From: Rhynchonema sp. JSB1_4
Taxonomy: Eukaryota; Nematoda; Chromadorea; Monhysterida; Xyalidae
Assembly: GCA_030248065.1 (NCBI GenBank)
Contig: JASAMV010003017.1
Span: 1-64,000 of the forward strand
Reading direction: 5' to 3'
Length of the DNA stretch: 64,000 bases
Shown here: piece after piece, positions 1 to 11,769 of the stretch
Layout of the letters: each line of letters begins with the position of its first letter
Position numbering within the stretch: the stretch's first letter is position 1
The notes under the pieces: model-generated
What the model was told of the DNA's origin: nothing
Seen by the model: only the letters and a program-made list of their open reading frames with translations
The model's database searches: none
Position numbers and translations under genes: made by a program

Positions 1-1301
1 GTCGATGGATTGCCGTTAGGCTGCGAACCGGTATTGCGACCTGCCTGCGTGGACGCACTTGGTTGGTTCGGATTAATTGTGGTTCGATATTGGCTGCGTT
101 GTTGACTCTGCACCACAGATACAGGCGTCTGTACAATAGGTTGCACGTTTGACGTGACAACAGGCGGTGGCTGCGTTTGCTGCTGTGTACACATGCTTTG
201 CGACACAACACTTTCAGCTTGCTGTGCGTGCGCTTGCATAAACGTCACTGGTTGTTGTTGTTCTTCGTCGTCAGTCTGTGCCTGATTGTCAGGTTGACTG
301 GTATTTGCGGCTGCATGTTCATACTGCGCGTTTTCCAACGCGTGCTGTTGTCTGTACACGTATTGCCGCTCGAAATCACCCACAATTTTCGCAAACGCAA
401 ACTGGCTCATCTCGACTTCGGGCAGCTCGATTGCTTTGTACCAGTCACACATGTCCATTTGGTGCAGTACCCAATCTGACATGTCTGTGTAGTCGATTTC
501 AGGATTCAAACGCACCAGAAATCGTTGCAGCTGACGAACTTGTACAGGTGCGCGATCAAACCACTCATTGACATCGAGGCTAATGTAGCCATTCACAAGC
601 GGTCGAATAATCAAGCGCGGGCCGGGGCCTGACGCGCTGGCACCTGGGATCGGACCCGGAACCGGGATGGCAATATATTGCATATCGTCATCCGGACCAT
701 AAAGTGTGGAAACATCATCGGGTCGGGTCACAATAGGCACTTGTGGCTCATTATTCAGGTCGATCAAGTCCATATCGATAGATTGTCGGTCCGAAACATC
801 AACACCAAATGGCTGGCCCTCAGCCAAATGCCCATCATTCAGTCGGTCACCCTCAGATGGACCGGGTGCATTGTCCAAGTCAGCGTCTGCGATCGCATGC
901 ACTTCAATTTCGGGTGTTCTGAACGTGACAACCGGCTGGGGTTGACCAGGCGGCATAACTGTTTGCAATTGTTGTTGGTTGGCCCTGCTAGTGCTGGCAA
1001 CATTATTTTGCAAGCCCACTTGCGCTGGATGCTCGTCATAAGTAGCCAGATTTTTGTGCAAACGAGCGACATTTCGATCACTAGCAGCGGCAGCCTGTAT
1101 TTGCAGCTGATTTTCATCCAACATCGGGTTTGACCGTGTGGAACGCTGCCAAAATCGACTGATAATACCGCCCCCTGTTGCAGCACCTCGTCGTCGTGTC
1201 TCACGCTGCACATTCAATGCACTCAACGCCGGCTCGGTCGGTGGGCGCTCACCATGTGGCTGCAACCCACTCACATCAGGTTGTTGAGCGTTGTTCGACA
1301 T
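1..1301 (-). CDS. gag-like retroelement ORF, 3' end outside window
   Basis: On the minus strand an ATG at 1301 opens a frame with no stop for about 433 codons to the window edge, so the protein is truncated on its C-terminal side. The N-terminal half is low complexity (Gln, Asn, Pro, Asp rich). A more ordered middle part contains Trp-rich helical-looking stretches such as DVNEWFDRAPVQVRQLQRFL and DWVLHQMDMCDWYKAIE. A Gln-rich tail (QQQQ, QQQTQPPP) follows. This composition resembles Gag proteins of nematode LTR elements. No zinc knuckle, protease or RT is in view, so the family is unknown. The composition recalls the Q-rich ORF near 46.7-47.2 kb. The long frame and absence of stops suggest a fairly young copy. 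That it is coding is likely; the gag assignment is inference. Confidence 0.5.
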   Translation of the reverse strand, partial: MSNNAQQPDVSGLQPHGERPPTEPALSALNVQRETRRRGAATGGGIISRFWQRSTRSNPMLDENQLQIQAAAASDRNVARLHKNLATYDEHPAQVGLQNNVASTSRANQQQLQTVMPPGQPQPVVTFRTPEIEVHAIADADLDNAPGPSEGDRLNDGHLAEGQPFGVDVSDRQSIDMDLIDLNNEPQVPIVTRPDDVSTLYGPDDDMQYIAIPVPGPIPGASASGPGPRLIIRPLVNGYISLDVNEWFDRAPVQVRQLQRFLVRLNPEIDYTDMSDWVLHQMDMCDWYKAIELPEVEMSQFAFAKIVGDFERQYVYRQQHALENAQYEHAAANTSQPDNQAQTDDEEQQQPVTFMQAHAQQAESVVSQSMCTQQQTQPPPVVTSNVQPIVQTPVSVVQSQQRSQYRTTINPNQPSASTQAGRNTGSQPNGNPS

Positions 1302-3590
1302 TGTATTTTGCTTTATTTTACCAAAATTTTACAAAACCAAATTATAGGCGGACGAAACAGCGACTTTTATTTGCAGGAAGGTCGGCCAAACGCACACAAT
1401 GGCTTGTCTCGTCTTACTGGGTAGCAGCGACAAGAGCAAGACAACGACAACAGCAAATAATAAAAGCCCACAGACAAGGTTTGATTGTCTGCCTCGAAAA
1501 TAGACACCGTTTTATTCGTTCGTTCTCGTTTTCCTTTTATTCACACACACAACATGGGTGTAAGTGAATTAAAAATACAAATACTGGCGATTTATGTTCG
1601 CCAAGACTGATATTTTACGATGGACGGCACGTTAACGAACGAAGCACAAGATCAAATTATCGTTTCAGCCACAGCACGCTATGAGCGGCTCAGCTGCGGG
1701 TACAGTTCACGTTCGGCGTCGAATTTTCAGCACAATTGTTCGCTTGTTTGCCCTCAGAAGCCGTTCAGAGACTCTGAGCCCGATGGCAATAAAATGATTC
1801 ACAAGTTCAATTTAATCGGACAGCAGCAACTTCAGTTTTCAAGCCAATTTTCGGTTGCGGTTGAAGCAGCCGGTCGTCGTTTGGCTGGAAAAACTATGTC
1901 CGAAAATTTTTGGGAAATTTGGCCAGGGGTTCCCCGGCCCAAGCGTTTTCTGGGTTGGCGAAGTGCTCAGGGTGCACTCCAAACCACAACGGCACAACCA
2001 AAAGTCCTCGAAGAAGCTAAATCTCGTAAAATGCACAGAACAGCAGAAGGTTTTGACTCTCCCTGACGGCCCTTCTGTTCGAACGGAAATTTATGGAGTT
2101 TTCGTGCGGCCCGGTCACTTGTTAGGGGTTCGCCCCGCCTTTTGAGCAAGTACAAACCCGGTCCAAGATCCCTTTTGCTACACTAGACTCCAAACACGAC
2201 GGGTGACCGTAAAGTCCTCGGTCTCGAAGGGTCGGTTGAAGACCCTTTTAGTGGATAAATTTACTGGGAAAGTGCCCCCTGTGACTGCACACAAACGAGA
2301 CGTCGCTACTATAAGGACACACAAACTCTCGACTCAATTCACTCGACTCACTTTCGATTCAATCACCCCCAATGTCGGCCCGGATTTTTCGAACACGCAC
2401 AATCACCGAATTCGGGCGTCGATTCGATCGTTTTACCGCCCGATTTGTCGAAGCTCACCAACACACGCTCGAACGAAACGAAAACCTCAATAAAATCAAA
2501 CTTTTAGCCACGAAAACAACAATAAAATGAATGAAAAATGCCCCAAAACGCTCCCCCCAAAACTATTGCGACAATCAAATCTCCGTTTCGGTCGAAGGTT
2601 GCACGTGCAGGCAATAGCAGATCACGTCGGGCTCACCAGATGAGATCCTGCGAGCCCAACAGGTATCTACTAGTGCTTGCAGAACCGGAATCGTCAACCG
2701 AGCCAAATCAATAGAAGCCAATATTCGGAATGCTCGTTTCGTGCGTGTTTCGGGATTCGGGAATGCAATGTTCGTTCGTTCACTCGCTCGTCAATCAGCC
2801 GACTCGCTCGTTCACAATATAGTTTTTATAATAACAAAAGGGAATAACCAAAACAATAGGAAGCGCAACCGCGCACACGGGGCACACACGTATTTCCGAT
2901 AACAAACACAAACGTAACCGGCCGAGATTCAGAGATTCTTCCTTCAACAGAATTACAGTAACCCGTTCTCTTACATTGGAAAGACCAGACAGGTGATAAG
3001 ATTTGGAATGGTTTAAATAAGAGAAATGCGGAGGAGAATAATGACACACACAAACAGGGGTCACCAGAAAGAGGATAATAACACTAAACAAAAGGTAAAC
3101 AAGGCACAAATGGTAACAATAACAACAGTTTTACGAGAAATACACCCTAACCTAACCTAAAAACCCCCTAAAACAGTACTAAACTATGGGATAATCACAA
3201 TCACGGGACTACAAATTCCGGTACATGATTTTGAATTCCGCGTGAATCATGCGAATAGTGATGGCTTCACTCCACATTCACTTCACCGGCTGTAGCACAA
3301 AAACGGGCTTAGGTATGTATATCACAATGGTCAACGCAACTGGTCAAATCACTTCGTCAACTCACAGCAGCCCCAAATGAGCGCGGAAATAATGCACGGC
3401 ATTCGGGGTGAGTTGACAAATCTACAAAGTATCAGTTGACGAAGTGATTTGACCGACCCCTTGAGTTGACCACCGTAAGCCCAAAAACGGACATATACTT
3501 TCATTGTTTGCTGCGTGACTTTGATGATGGGATATTGTATGCCATGGTCTTGTAATTTTAGTGTTTCGGTTTGATTCAGGTTTGTGTTTG
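1302..3590. other. no host gene supported; possible leader of the gag-like element
   Basis: Several AATAAA-like words lie just upstream of the gag-like ORF on its strand (about 1320-1540), as might occur in an LTR or leader, but no matching second LTR is in the window. Around 2200-2500 the sequence is rich in TCGA/TTCGATT words. At 3147-3165 there is a short CCTAACCTAACCTAA run. Open frames here are short and overlap on both strands, so none was taken as a gene. Confidence 0.4.
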
Positions 3591-3599
3591 TATGTACTG

Positions 3600-3972
3600 T
3601 ATAGTCCAACCACAAGCTCATGAGACGAATGATTTTGAAGTTGACTTGTGCGGATCCAATAATGTTCCGGTTCCACGTATTTCGGAAACGAAAGAAAGCG
3701 AAACGCACGTATTTAGTAAAAACACGCTCTCCACCTCGGTGCGTAAATTCCCTTAAGACTCCCAACACATTTGTGTGTTGAATAACGTTGCTGTTCGCGT
3801 AAGCACGCAACAAATTGAGGTCAGCTGGCTGGAACTTGTATCATTTCTCTCAACCCATTCTCTTTATTCTTTTACTTTTCGAAACACGTGTAACCGGAGC
3901 ATTTTTGAATCCGGCGGAGCAAGCTCTAAAAGAAAGTCGTCTCACGAGCTCGTGGCTGAACTTGTATATTGT
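3600..3972. mobile_element. MITE, TATAGTCC family, copy 1 (carries conserved ORF)
   Basis: Begins TATAGTCCAACCAC and ends in a decayed inverted copy of the same (CTCACGAGCTCGTGGCTGAA). Nearly the whole length aligns with 7988-8352 and, inverted, with 31656-32017. The shared interior includes TGCGTAAATTCCCTT and CAAATTGAGGTCAGC. On the minus strand the copies share one reading frame with words such as REFTHRGGERVF and RNTWNRNIIGS. No transposase is present. The TA at the tips fits a Tc1/mariner-type TA target, but that is inference. Confidence 0.7.
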
Positions 3973-4713
3973 TTCAGACCAACTTTTATAAAAGTATTCA
4001 CTCACCACTCGAAATTAGTGCCTTGTATAAATTCCAGATCCTTGATTTGAAAAGGTGTAAGGTGACGAAGGCAAACCCAAAATACATACATACTACCAAA
4101 AATGTGCTGTAAATGTACACAGCGTAATCTAAAACGCGTTCACCAGGACTATTTTTTCTCGTTTGCGTAGAATTCTGCAAAAAACGATTTCAGTGATTAG
4201 TGATACAGACAGAATAATCTTTCAGGAATTTTGTGCGTGACTTGGATCAGAAATTCCAGCAGCGCGCCACTTTTTCGGCGCTTGGCTTCTGTGCGCGATT
4301 GTCAAATAATCTCCCCGATCCACAAAGCGCGATTATGTCAAATATTTTTTGTTTGATTTTCCCGCGCGTCACCGCTCTTGTTATTATTGCCACACCGTAC
4401 CGTCCAAGGTTTCATAAATTTAAGTAATAAATCGTTGGACATTGTGCAATTTGTGCATTCTTAACATTTTTGATATCTTTTCTTTCTTTGCTGCTGTTTT
4501 TTGCTGTACAGTTTTTCTGAAATTGTGTTTGTCAAAACCATATTTGACATCCAAGTTACAAAAGAAAGTATTCTGAAATGCACACGCATAACTAAACGAC
4601 ACAGAAACTGAAATTTCATCAACACAAAACCTCGCTTTGTGCCAAAAGTTCGCTTCCGAACATTGCTGCGTTCAGAACGCGGTCAGCACACTTTTGTGAT
4701 CACACTCGTGACA

Positions 4714-4880
4714 AGGGTTGTTTCAAAAAAGATCTTAACTAAAAATTGAAAAAAATTTTTTTGAAACTCATGTTTTGCTTTTTTTGTCCAAAATGGGCTG
4801 AAATGTCTAAAAGAAGGCTTGTGCAAAAGGCCTAATTTTTTTTGAAATAAGCTCGTTGAATAAATTTTTTTTCAACCCTG
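4714..4880. mobile_element. possible short hAT-like element, AGGGTTG ends
   Basis: The left end AGGGTTGTTTCAAAAAAG and right end TTTTTTTTCAACCCTG are inverted copies that resemble the CAGGGTTGG ends of better elements in the window (20353, 32228, 33715). The interior is AT-rich with A/T runs. No clean 8-bp target duplication was found, so the boundaries are uncertain. Confidence 0.35.
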
Positions 4881-6110
4881 CTTGCTTGTGACAAAAACAA
4901 AACAACCCTACTCAATGTTCACCAAAACATTTCGATGTTTCACTTACTGACCATATTGTGCAGTGTGTGAGCGTGAATTCATGCCTTGTTGTTACCCAAA
5001 AGTTAGCGATTTTTGGTCAAAATTTCCGGATGAATGAATCATTATACATATGATTTAAACATGTTTTGTGCTGTTGTTGTTAAAGCTGCCCTATGGTCAT
5101 CCCAACATCCGTTTCATGCGAATAATGTGTCCACTTTGACGCGCTACCGAAAAACGCCAAATAAGTGCCCCTGGGAGCTTGTTGGGACAGGAACCGGCAT
5201 TGTGATTTCAGAAAAATAATGTCCCAGTGTAACGCCCGTTTCCAAAACAACTGTTTCTGAAAATGTCTGTAGTTATGGGTGTTTTTTGGAATTACACGTG
5301 TCTATGTACTCCCAAATTAGCCCAAAGGGGAGACTATTTGTCATTCCCAGCTACATTTCCGTGTTGCGTTGACAACAGTTTTACTAAAACGCAGAGGAAG
5401 CACGAAGAATTTTTAGCTATCGCTTGACGAAATTTAAGTTTGTATTTTTAGTCGCACTTGTAAAGTTCTGACAGCTTTCCATAATGAAGTCATTAGCGTG
5501 GAAAAACGTTATAGAATTACAATTTGCAGAGGGCATTTCATTTTCTTAAATTGGACACGTTTTATAAACATATTCTCACAGCGTCTCCGGCATGGCCCTA
5601 ATCCCTGCATGGTGTCTGCGTAAAACGTACAGTTCCCAAAAATAACTGTCGTGTCAAAGAAAACAAATTTGCAAAGTTTAAAAAGATCGCCATAAAAATT
5701 GCCCTTCGGCGGAGGGGATTATGCGTCATCAATTGGAAATGTTGTTGACTTTAAATATACGTATGTACGTCAGTCAGTCACAGTTATGTTCGCAAAAGTT
5801 GTACGTAGTACATACATACGTAAACTACTGCCCTTTACACTGTAGGCATCGGTTGCCACTGCAGTTGTTAATACCGTGTTTCCCACGACATAAATATCGC
5901 GCATTTTATTTGAAAACCTGTCAGTCAAAAGTGTTAGACAGTGCTGTTTTTGCATCTATACCGCCGTGACGATATGTTTTTCATATTTTACATTTTTATC
6001 CCTTGGAATGAATGGTGCAGTAGGGTGGCAGCTATTGGGTACCACCTGTGAACACGGCAGAAACAGGTGATGCGCTGTGCCAGGCCATGAATACATAAAT
6101 GTGTTTGCCA

Positions 6111-6256
6111 TTCCGCGACTTTTCAGGCCCGGAAGTTCAGGCCCGGCCAATTCAGGCCCAGCATTTTTGACCTACGTATATTTATGGGCTTAGTCCTAGG
6201 CTTCAGCCGGTCCTGAATCGGCCGGGCCTGAACCTGTGCCCCGGGACTGAGCCGTC
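6111..6256. repeat. GC-rich dispersed repeat, copy 1 of 2
   Basis: Starts ATTCCGCGACTTTTCAGGCC, contains several TTCAGGCCC words and an internal inverted counterpart GGGCCTGAAC, and ends TGCCCCGGGACTGAG. A second copy lies at 60345-60509 inside an intron of the Cys-loop receptor gene. Both share an AT-rich core near GGCTTAG. The self-complementary halves suggest a non-autonomous DNA element. Confidence 0.6.
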
Positions 6257-7237
6257 GCACAATACTGAGTGTAAGCTAGCCCTCTTTGTTATTTATTTAG
6301 CAGACGGACTGAGAGGCCTAACTCATAAATACGCACCCTGTACCCAATAACATTCAAAAAGTGCCTCTCTCAAGTGTATAATGTATCCAAGTGCGAGCAC
6401 ATTTTTATTAGCGAATAATTTGATCGAACGTTTGCCATCGCGCGAATTGTTGCAGCGCCTACCACAGCCACACACACGTTTGTTTTCTCTTTCATTGCAT
6501 TTTGAATTTTGTCGTCGCCGTGACAGTTACAGGGTGGACTGGAATATAATATTTGTCATAGGAACGCATGGACCTGATCTCAGGATTGCTTGGTCATGTA
6601 CATATTCTTCTGCCACCAGTTTTATAACTCCAGCCGTTCAATCAGGTCATCGTCAGTGCAAAACAATAATGTCAACCTTGAATTTTACAAATCTGCAATA
6701 AAAATCACCGGTTTTATGCACTGGAAAGTGAAATGGAAAGTTACGTATGGCACACCCGGTAGCTCGCGCGCAAAGTCAATCGAAAACGTGTTGGGCTCGG
6801 AATGTTTTGCGCTGTCGCTTTTTATTAACGACATGCTTGTTTTGTCATTTATTTGTTATTGCAGCAATGTCAACATACTTCGATATATAGCGAACAGCTG
6901 TTTCGTGTAATTGTAAGTGCTGCGACAGACAACCTTTTCACAATTCAATTATTCTGTCATTTCAATGTTTTTCTGTGTTTTTTGAGACGTATGTTTACCT
7001 GTTGTATTTGTGGCCAGTTTCTCTCTCCGGCCGATGTCAAAATTCGATTTCAAATATCGTTTGGTCGAAAATATATTGCTGAAATTACATTGCTGCTTGT
7101 TCAGGAACCTGCATAGGAACGTCATTATTATTTTTATTTAATTTCACTGCACTAATAAAATTCGTGTTCTTTCAGGGAGAGTTTGCTAATGGCAAACTAT
7201 TTATTCAAGAGCGAGTTTGGAACACTTTAAATGTAAG

Positions 7238-9571
7238 ATGGCTGCTTCGCCGGAGTATTGGCTGACGGCAGTGGTCCTGCTAATTGTTGCCATGTGAGTT
7301 CGTCACAGATCGGTTTCTTATTTTTATCCTGCCACTGATGGTTATTTTTCTCTCTTTTCCATGTCGGTCGTGAAACATTCTATTCTGAAACATCAGCCAA
7401 CCATGCGCACTGGACTGCTTAAGATACAAACATTGATGGCTGGTCTTACACCGGGTGTAATAGTTACATTGTAGTAACCGGGTAGGTAATGTTTTGAAGA
7501 AAAATGAAACCGATAAATTGGCATACTTGGCCAAAGTTACAACAAGCGAATGCCAGGTAATGCTAACTACCGTAATTTTCCACTTAAAGCCCCCCCCCCC
7601 GAATGGAACCCTCGGGGACTCTAAGTGAATAGGTCCGCGGGTTCCGATTGGATTTTTTTCCGGGCCATCAATTTTTCATTTTTCATTTTCAAAAACCTTT
7701 GTGCTGCTTTTGAGGTTATTAGAGTCTATTCGATATTTGTTGTATCGAATATGAAATACAAGCTTTCAAATCTTCAAGTACCAAATGTTTCAGCATTCTT
7801 CTGGCCGCCAATCTAGTGTTCCTGTGCTTCACGCGTTGTTCCTGGCGGAGACGACGAGCTTCGGTTTCACGACCGGGCTCAGACAAGGACCTACAGGGCC
7901 CGGCTACATGCAGCACTCACTCGTCTAATGTTTCACCGATATCGACGCTGCAGTCAATTAGTGAAGAGGTATGATACGGAGCACACGTATAGTCCAACCA
8001 CGAACTCATGAGACGGATGATTTTGAAGTTGACTTGTACGGATCCAATAATGTTCCGGTTCCACGTATTTCGGAAATGAAAGAAAGAGAAACGCCTGTAT
8101 TTTTTAAAAACACGCTCTCCACCTCGGTGCGTAAATTCCCTTTTGACTCCCAAAACATGTGTGTGTTGAACAACGTTGCTGTTCGCGTGAGCACGCGACA
8201 AATTGAGGTCAGCCAGCCGGAACTTGTCATCATGTCTCTCGGCCCAATCTCTTTCTTTTGTTTTTGCGAAAACACGTGTAACCGGTGCATTTTTGAATTT
8301 GGGCAAGCAAGCTTTAAAAACAGTCGTCTCATGAGCACGTGGTTAGACTATACGGTATTACCTATTGTATGCACTTGATTGAGATGACCAATTTTAGCCC
8401 TCAATAAAAATGTGTGATTCTGATCAGTAAAAGTGAATACGTAGTGAATTTGACAGTAAGTTATTGTACTTTGAATCCAACCATCACGTGACGAAGTCAG
8501 TTCACGTTCGATAGCCAACTTCGACATTTATGTAGCCGACCACGTGGTTGGGTGGAACGAAAACTGTTGATCCCTTTCTGTGGGGAATCGGTGTTTTTGT
8601 GTAACACAAGCGGCTCGATGGGCAGGATAAGGAGTCAGGCACGTACAACAACAACAGCAGTGTCTCAGTTTCATTGTATTTTTTTGCAGAATCTCAACCC
8701 GCCTCGTCATATTCGTGCAAAGGGCACCAACTTGTACGCAATCCAATCGCTGGAGCACTTACGAAACAACAGACTTCACGCACGACTTATTGGGGAACTT
8801 TATCCCCCTGGTCCCACAATGAGGGTCCACCACCCTACTGGCCGCGCAGGGGATAATAGAAGGGCCCATTCACTCATATTGACCGATCAATTGGGTGTGC
8901 ACTCTACGGTATGTCGGGGTTAATACATATGTCCAGTTTGATGATGTTTCACGATTGGCTTGGTTTTGAGAACTGCTCTCGCAGACTGGTGGTGCACCAG
9001 GTCGTCGTCTGTGTGAATTTACCACATGGCTACGTGACCAGAGAAATAAGCAGCAAAATGAAATTGACAGCACCACAAAATACGAGCACACCCAAGAAAA
9101 TTTGAACAAAAACCGTGCCTGCTCTTCGGCGCTGTTCTTTTCTCTTTGCTCAAGCTCTGTTCAACAGTTCACCTTTATATATTTCAGGTATCAAAAATGC
9201 CGCCAATAATCGAGAATGAGCTGCAGCGTCAGTACAGGGCCACAGGTCTGAGACAAGGACCCACGTCCGAACCGAGTGGTTCCTGCCAGACCCTACCTTC
9301 TCGACCCAGACCCCGACCTCACCAGCCCCCTTCATACGAACAACTGTACCCTCATGGATCCGGGCAGATACAAGGTGCAAGCAGTGGGCCTGGTCCCCCA
9401 AGAGGGCCCACTAGGGTCAGGGAGTCAAGCAGCAGCCTTGCCAACCAACAAAGACACATGAGACTTCAATGTCATCTGTGTGGGTCATTGGCTGCTTGTG
9501 ATCACGCGACCCACGATGGTGACCGGGCTCAGACAAGGACTGGACACAGACTGGAACTGATGCATATTTGA
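7238..9571 (+). CDS. unrecognised single-pass membrane protein, 4-exon model
   Basis: Exons 7238-7293, 7794-7968, 8690-8908 and 9188-9571 join with matching phases to 277 codons and a TGA. Donors are GTGAGT, GTATGA and GTATGT; every acceptor ends in CAG. Residues about 7-31 form one hydrophobic helix split by intron 1 (second half ILLAANLVFLCF). A basic stop-transfer stretch SWRRRRASVS follows, with a PKA-like RRAS site. The rest is a Pro/Gly/Arg-rich tail with a PPSY (WW-domain-binding type) motif in exon 4 and a Cys/His cluster CHLCGSLAACDH near the C-terminus. The predicted topology is a very short outside N-terminus, or a missing upstream exon, with a cytoplasmic tail. Intron 2 hosts a MITE (7988-8352). 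I do not recognise the family. The phase agreement over four exons is the main support. Confidence 0.5.
7988..8352. mobile_element. MITE, TATAGTCC family, copy 2, in intron 2 of the membrane-protein model
   Basis: Ends are TATAGTCCAACCACGAACTC and its inverted copy closing in GTTAGACTATA, about 28 bp of terminal inverted repeat. The interior is highly similar to 3600-3972 and to the inverted copy at 31656-32017. The minus strand keeps an open frame of about 129 codons across the element (7917-8306), including DDKFRLADLNL and RNTWNRNIIGS. Confidence 0.8.
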
Positions 9572-10016
9572 TATTTATGAGTTTTGAGTGATTTGAGTTT
9601 TTCTGTGATTCCTCAACAAGATTCGATAGATTTCAATGTCTCGGGCGGATGTTTGCGATTTCATTTTAGTCACTTTTTCATCAACTTGTTCATTTGCCAT
9701 ATTTGATGACTGTAGTTTGTGATTTTGCGCACAATCAATAATCAAAGTATATATTTGAACTCGGCATACATTCCGAGATTTGGTGAACAGATAATTTTCG
9801 TCCAGCGAAAAATAGAAGATCAGGAAAGCCAAGAAATACATATTTGGCATTTTCATAAACAAAATCTCGACATCTTACAACAACATTATTTCGACCAGAA
9901 ACACAGTGACCGGGCAATCGATCCAGCAAATTTGATACAACCACGGTCATGGCCTTTGTTTTGGCGGCAAATTCAAACGACAGCTTGGCGGTCGTCTGTC
10001 GTGCGTTTGATACTGA
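9572..10016. other. intergenic, no gene supported
   Basis: Sequence between the membrane-protein stop codon and the next MITE. AATAAT/AATCAA words occur soon after the stop but no clear AATAAA. The minus-strand frames across 9575-10226 overlap the MITE and look incidental. Confidence 0.35.
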
Positions 10017-10176
10017 GGGCGAACTCAGGTTAAATCCGGAATCCGGCAATAATTTGCGTGCAAAAAAAATACAAAACATTTCTGGGCTGCGGAAATATTT
10101 GCGGAAAACGCAAAAATTTACTTGCAAGAATAATGCGTTTTCCGGAAATGTTTCCGGATTCAACCTAAACCCGCCC
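10017..10176. mobile_element. short palindromic MITE, GGGCGAAC ends, TGA flanks
   Basis: A 160-bp near-palindrome: the left end GGGCGAACTCAGGTTAAATC mirrors the right end GATTCAACCTAAACCCGCCC. The interior carries repeated CCGGAA/TTCCGG words and GCGTTTTCCGGAAA. TGA flanks both tips (10014-10016 and 10177-10179), a 3-bp target duplication reminiscent of PIF/Harbinger elements. A related copy lies at 59648-59811 in intron 1 of the receptor gene. Confidence 0.7.
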
Positions 10177-11201
10177 TGAGAGCCTTGCAGATATGAAACT
10201 TGGTCTTGTTGCGGAGGTAGCGACACGGCAAAGAAGGAAAGTGAGCTCCTATCATTGTGTTGTGCTTGGTTGTGTAAATGTCGCTGAATGAGAATGGATG
10301 TCCGTGGTGTAGTTTGGATTCACTGTTGCGAGTTCCGATAACTCAATATACTAGTGCCCAATAATATACGTAATTTATTATGTTGGAAAAGCAATACAGT
10401 TAATCTCCAACCGACACACAAGTCTCAATCTCAACAGTCAAGTCGGAATGTAAAGCACGCACAAACAGAACAGGTCCGCTTATCATAGAGACATTAGTAG
10501 ACGCATTATTCAGCCAAACATGCTCTTTAGAAATCACATGGCCAAGAGCACCAGCACGGACAACTGCCGCCGGCCTGTTCTCCACACTTGTCTTGGGCAC
10601 GTGACTTTTTGCATCAACGATATTTCGTTCGAGGTTTGCTGCTGCAACAAAATTCTCTCAGCGTGAAGGCTGTTTCTCAGACTACTAAAACATAACTTTG
10701 ATACTGGTCGAAATTTGGCTGTAGGTATCAACAAATGCGAACAAGTAGTGGATGTAAAAAGCCACATGACCAGCAGGACCGCATCTCCAAGTTTGATGTC
10801 GCCCCTAAACAAATTGAGCGCACGAAAGTGTAACCCCTTATTGCTTTCTTCCAGGTGGCTGGTATGAAAGAGAACTAAAGGTTCCACCGTAACCGAAATT
10901 CCATCAGTGATAAAACTTTTAGGTGCATTTTATTAGCATATACCCACGTGTGTCACCCGGGCAGAGGGTTTTACTAAAACTGAACATCGGTATTTGCAAA
11001 CGACTTTGTGTTTTACAACTCGCATACCGCGATAGCAACAGGCACAGCGTCGTCACACGCAGTGTCAATGTCCATATCACTGCTAGAAAAGGTTGTATGG
11101 TAAAACCCTGACGAAGATCAAACTCATTTGCCCGTATACGTTTTGTTCCAAATTCTATCACTTTTTTTGAAAAGAATACGCTCAGCATAGCAAACGTGAA
11201 C
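10177..11201. other. intergenic, no gene supported
   Basis: No coherent exon was found. Minus-strand frames at 10534-10887 and 10919-11188 are open by chance-like length and lack recognisable motifs. Confidence 0.35.
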
Positions 11202-11447
11202 GTGACTCTACAATTGAATGTTGATCGCGTTTGTTTGCAGCCATTGTTTCACAGAATGAAGACAAGGTATCAGAAACCCAGATTTAGGAAATGGATTTCC
11301 AATTCGTTGCTTTGTGATGTTTCGTTTCACTGTTAAACGAGATACAAAGCGTTGTACGAAACGCCATGTGTGATAAATGCGAAAGCACTTTTTGAAGCAC
11401 CCTTTTAATCCTGTATAATTTTAGGCATCTGTGGTGAATGAAATAAT

Positions 11448-11757
11448 TTGTCAATCGCAAATAAAATCGTCTAATTATCTGGTGTTCAGGATGTGCTTTT
11501 CGTTTTTCAAACCCCTACACAGCTCACACAATGTTTACCACAACATGCGCAAGGCAGCCTTTCTATGAGCGCACACACAAAGCTTGCTCACAAAGATCGA
11601 TCCCCGGCCTGTTGTGTGTTGTCGTGGTGTGTGTGCTGTGAGAATGGCTGCTTTGCGCATGTTGTCGTAAACATTGTGTGAGCTGTGTAGGGGTTTGAAA
11701 AACGAAAAGCACATCCTGAACACCAGATAATTAGACGATTTTCATTTCCGATTGACA
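11448..11757. repeat. palindromic core, copy 1
   Basis: The left half runs from TGTCAATCGCAAATAAAATC through GGTGTTCAGGATGTGC and CACAGCTCACACAATGTTTA. The right half is its inverse, ending CATTTCCGATTGACA. A diverged copy forms the centre of the palindrome at 32040-33472, so this is a family rather than a one-off hairpin. Confidence 0.7.
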
Positions 11758-11769
11758 ACTTACAGTTCC

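Larger units (their letters stand above)
3998..7237. other. intergenic, no gene supported
   Basis: AT-rich sequence with scattered short frames on both strands and no convincing exon. It contains a possible small hAT-like element (about 4714-4880) and a GC-rich dispersed repeat (6111-6256). The frames at 6381-6701 and 6853-7116 were considered. They lack recognisable domains and paired splice sites. Confidence 0.4.

Noticed and set aside
3147..3165. CCTAACCTAACCTAA as a telomere relic
   Set aside because: Only two to three units, and the unit differs from the usual nematode telomere repeat.
9735..10226. 163-codon minus ORF
   Set aside because: Covers the 160-bp palindromic MITE and lacks splice or domain support.
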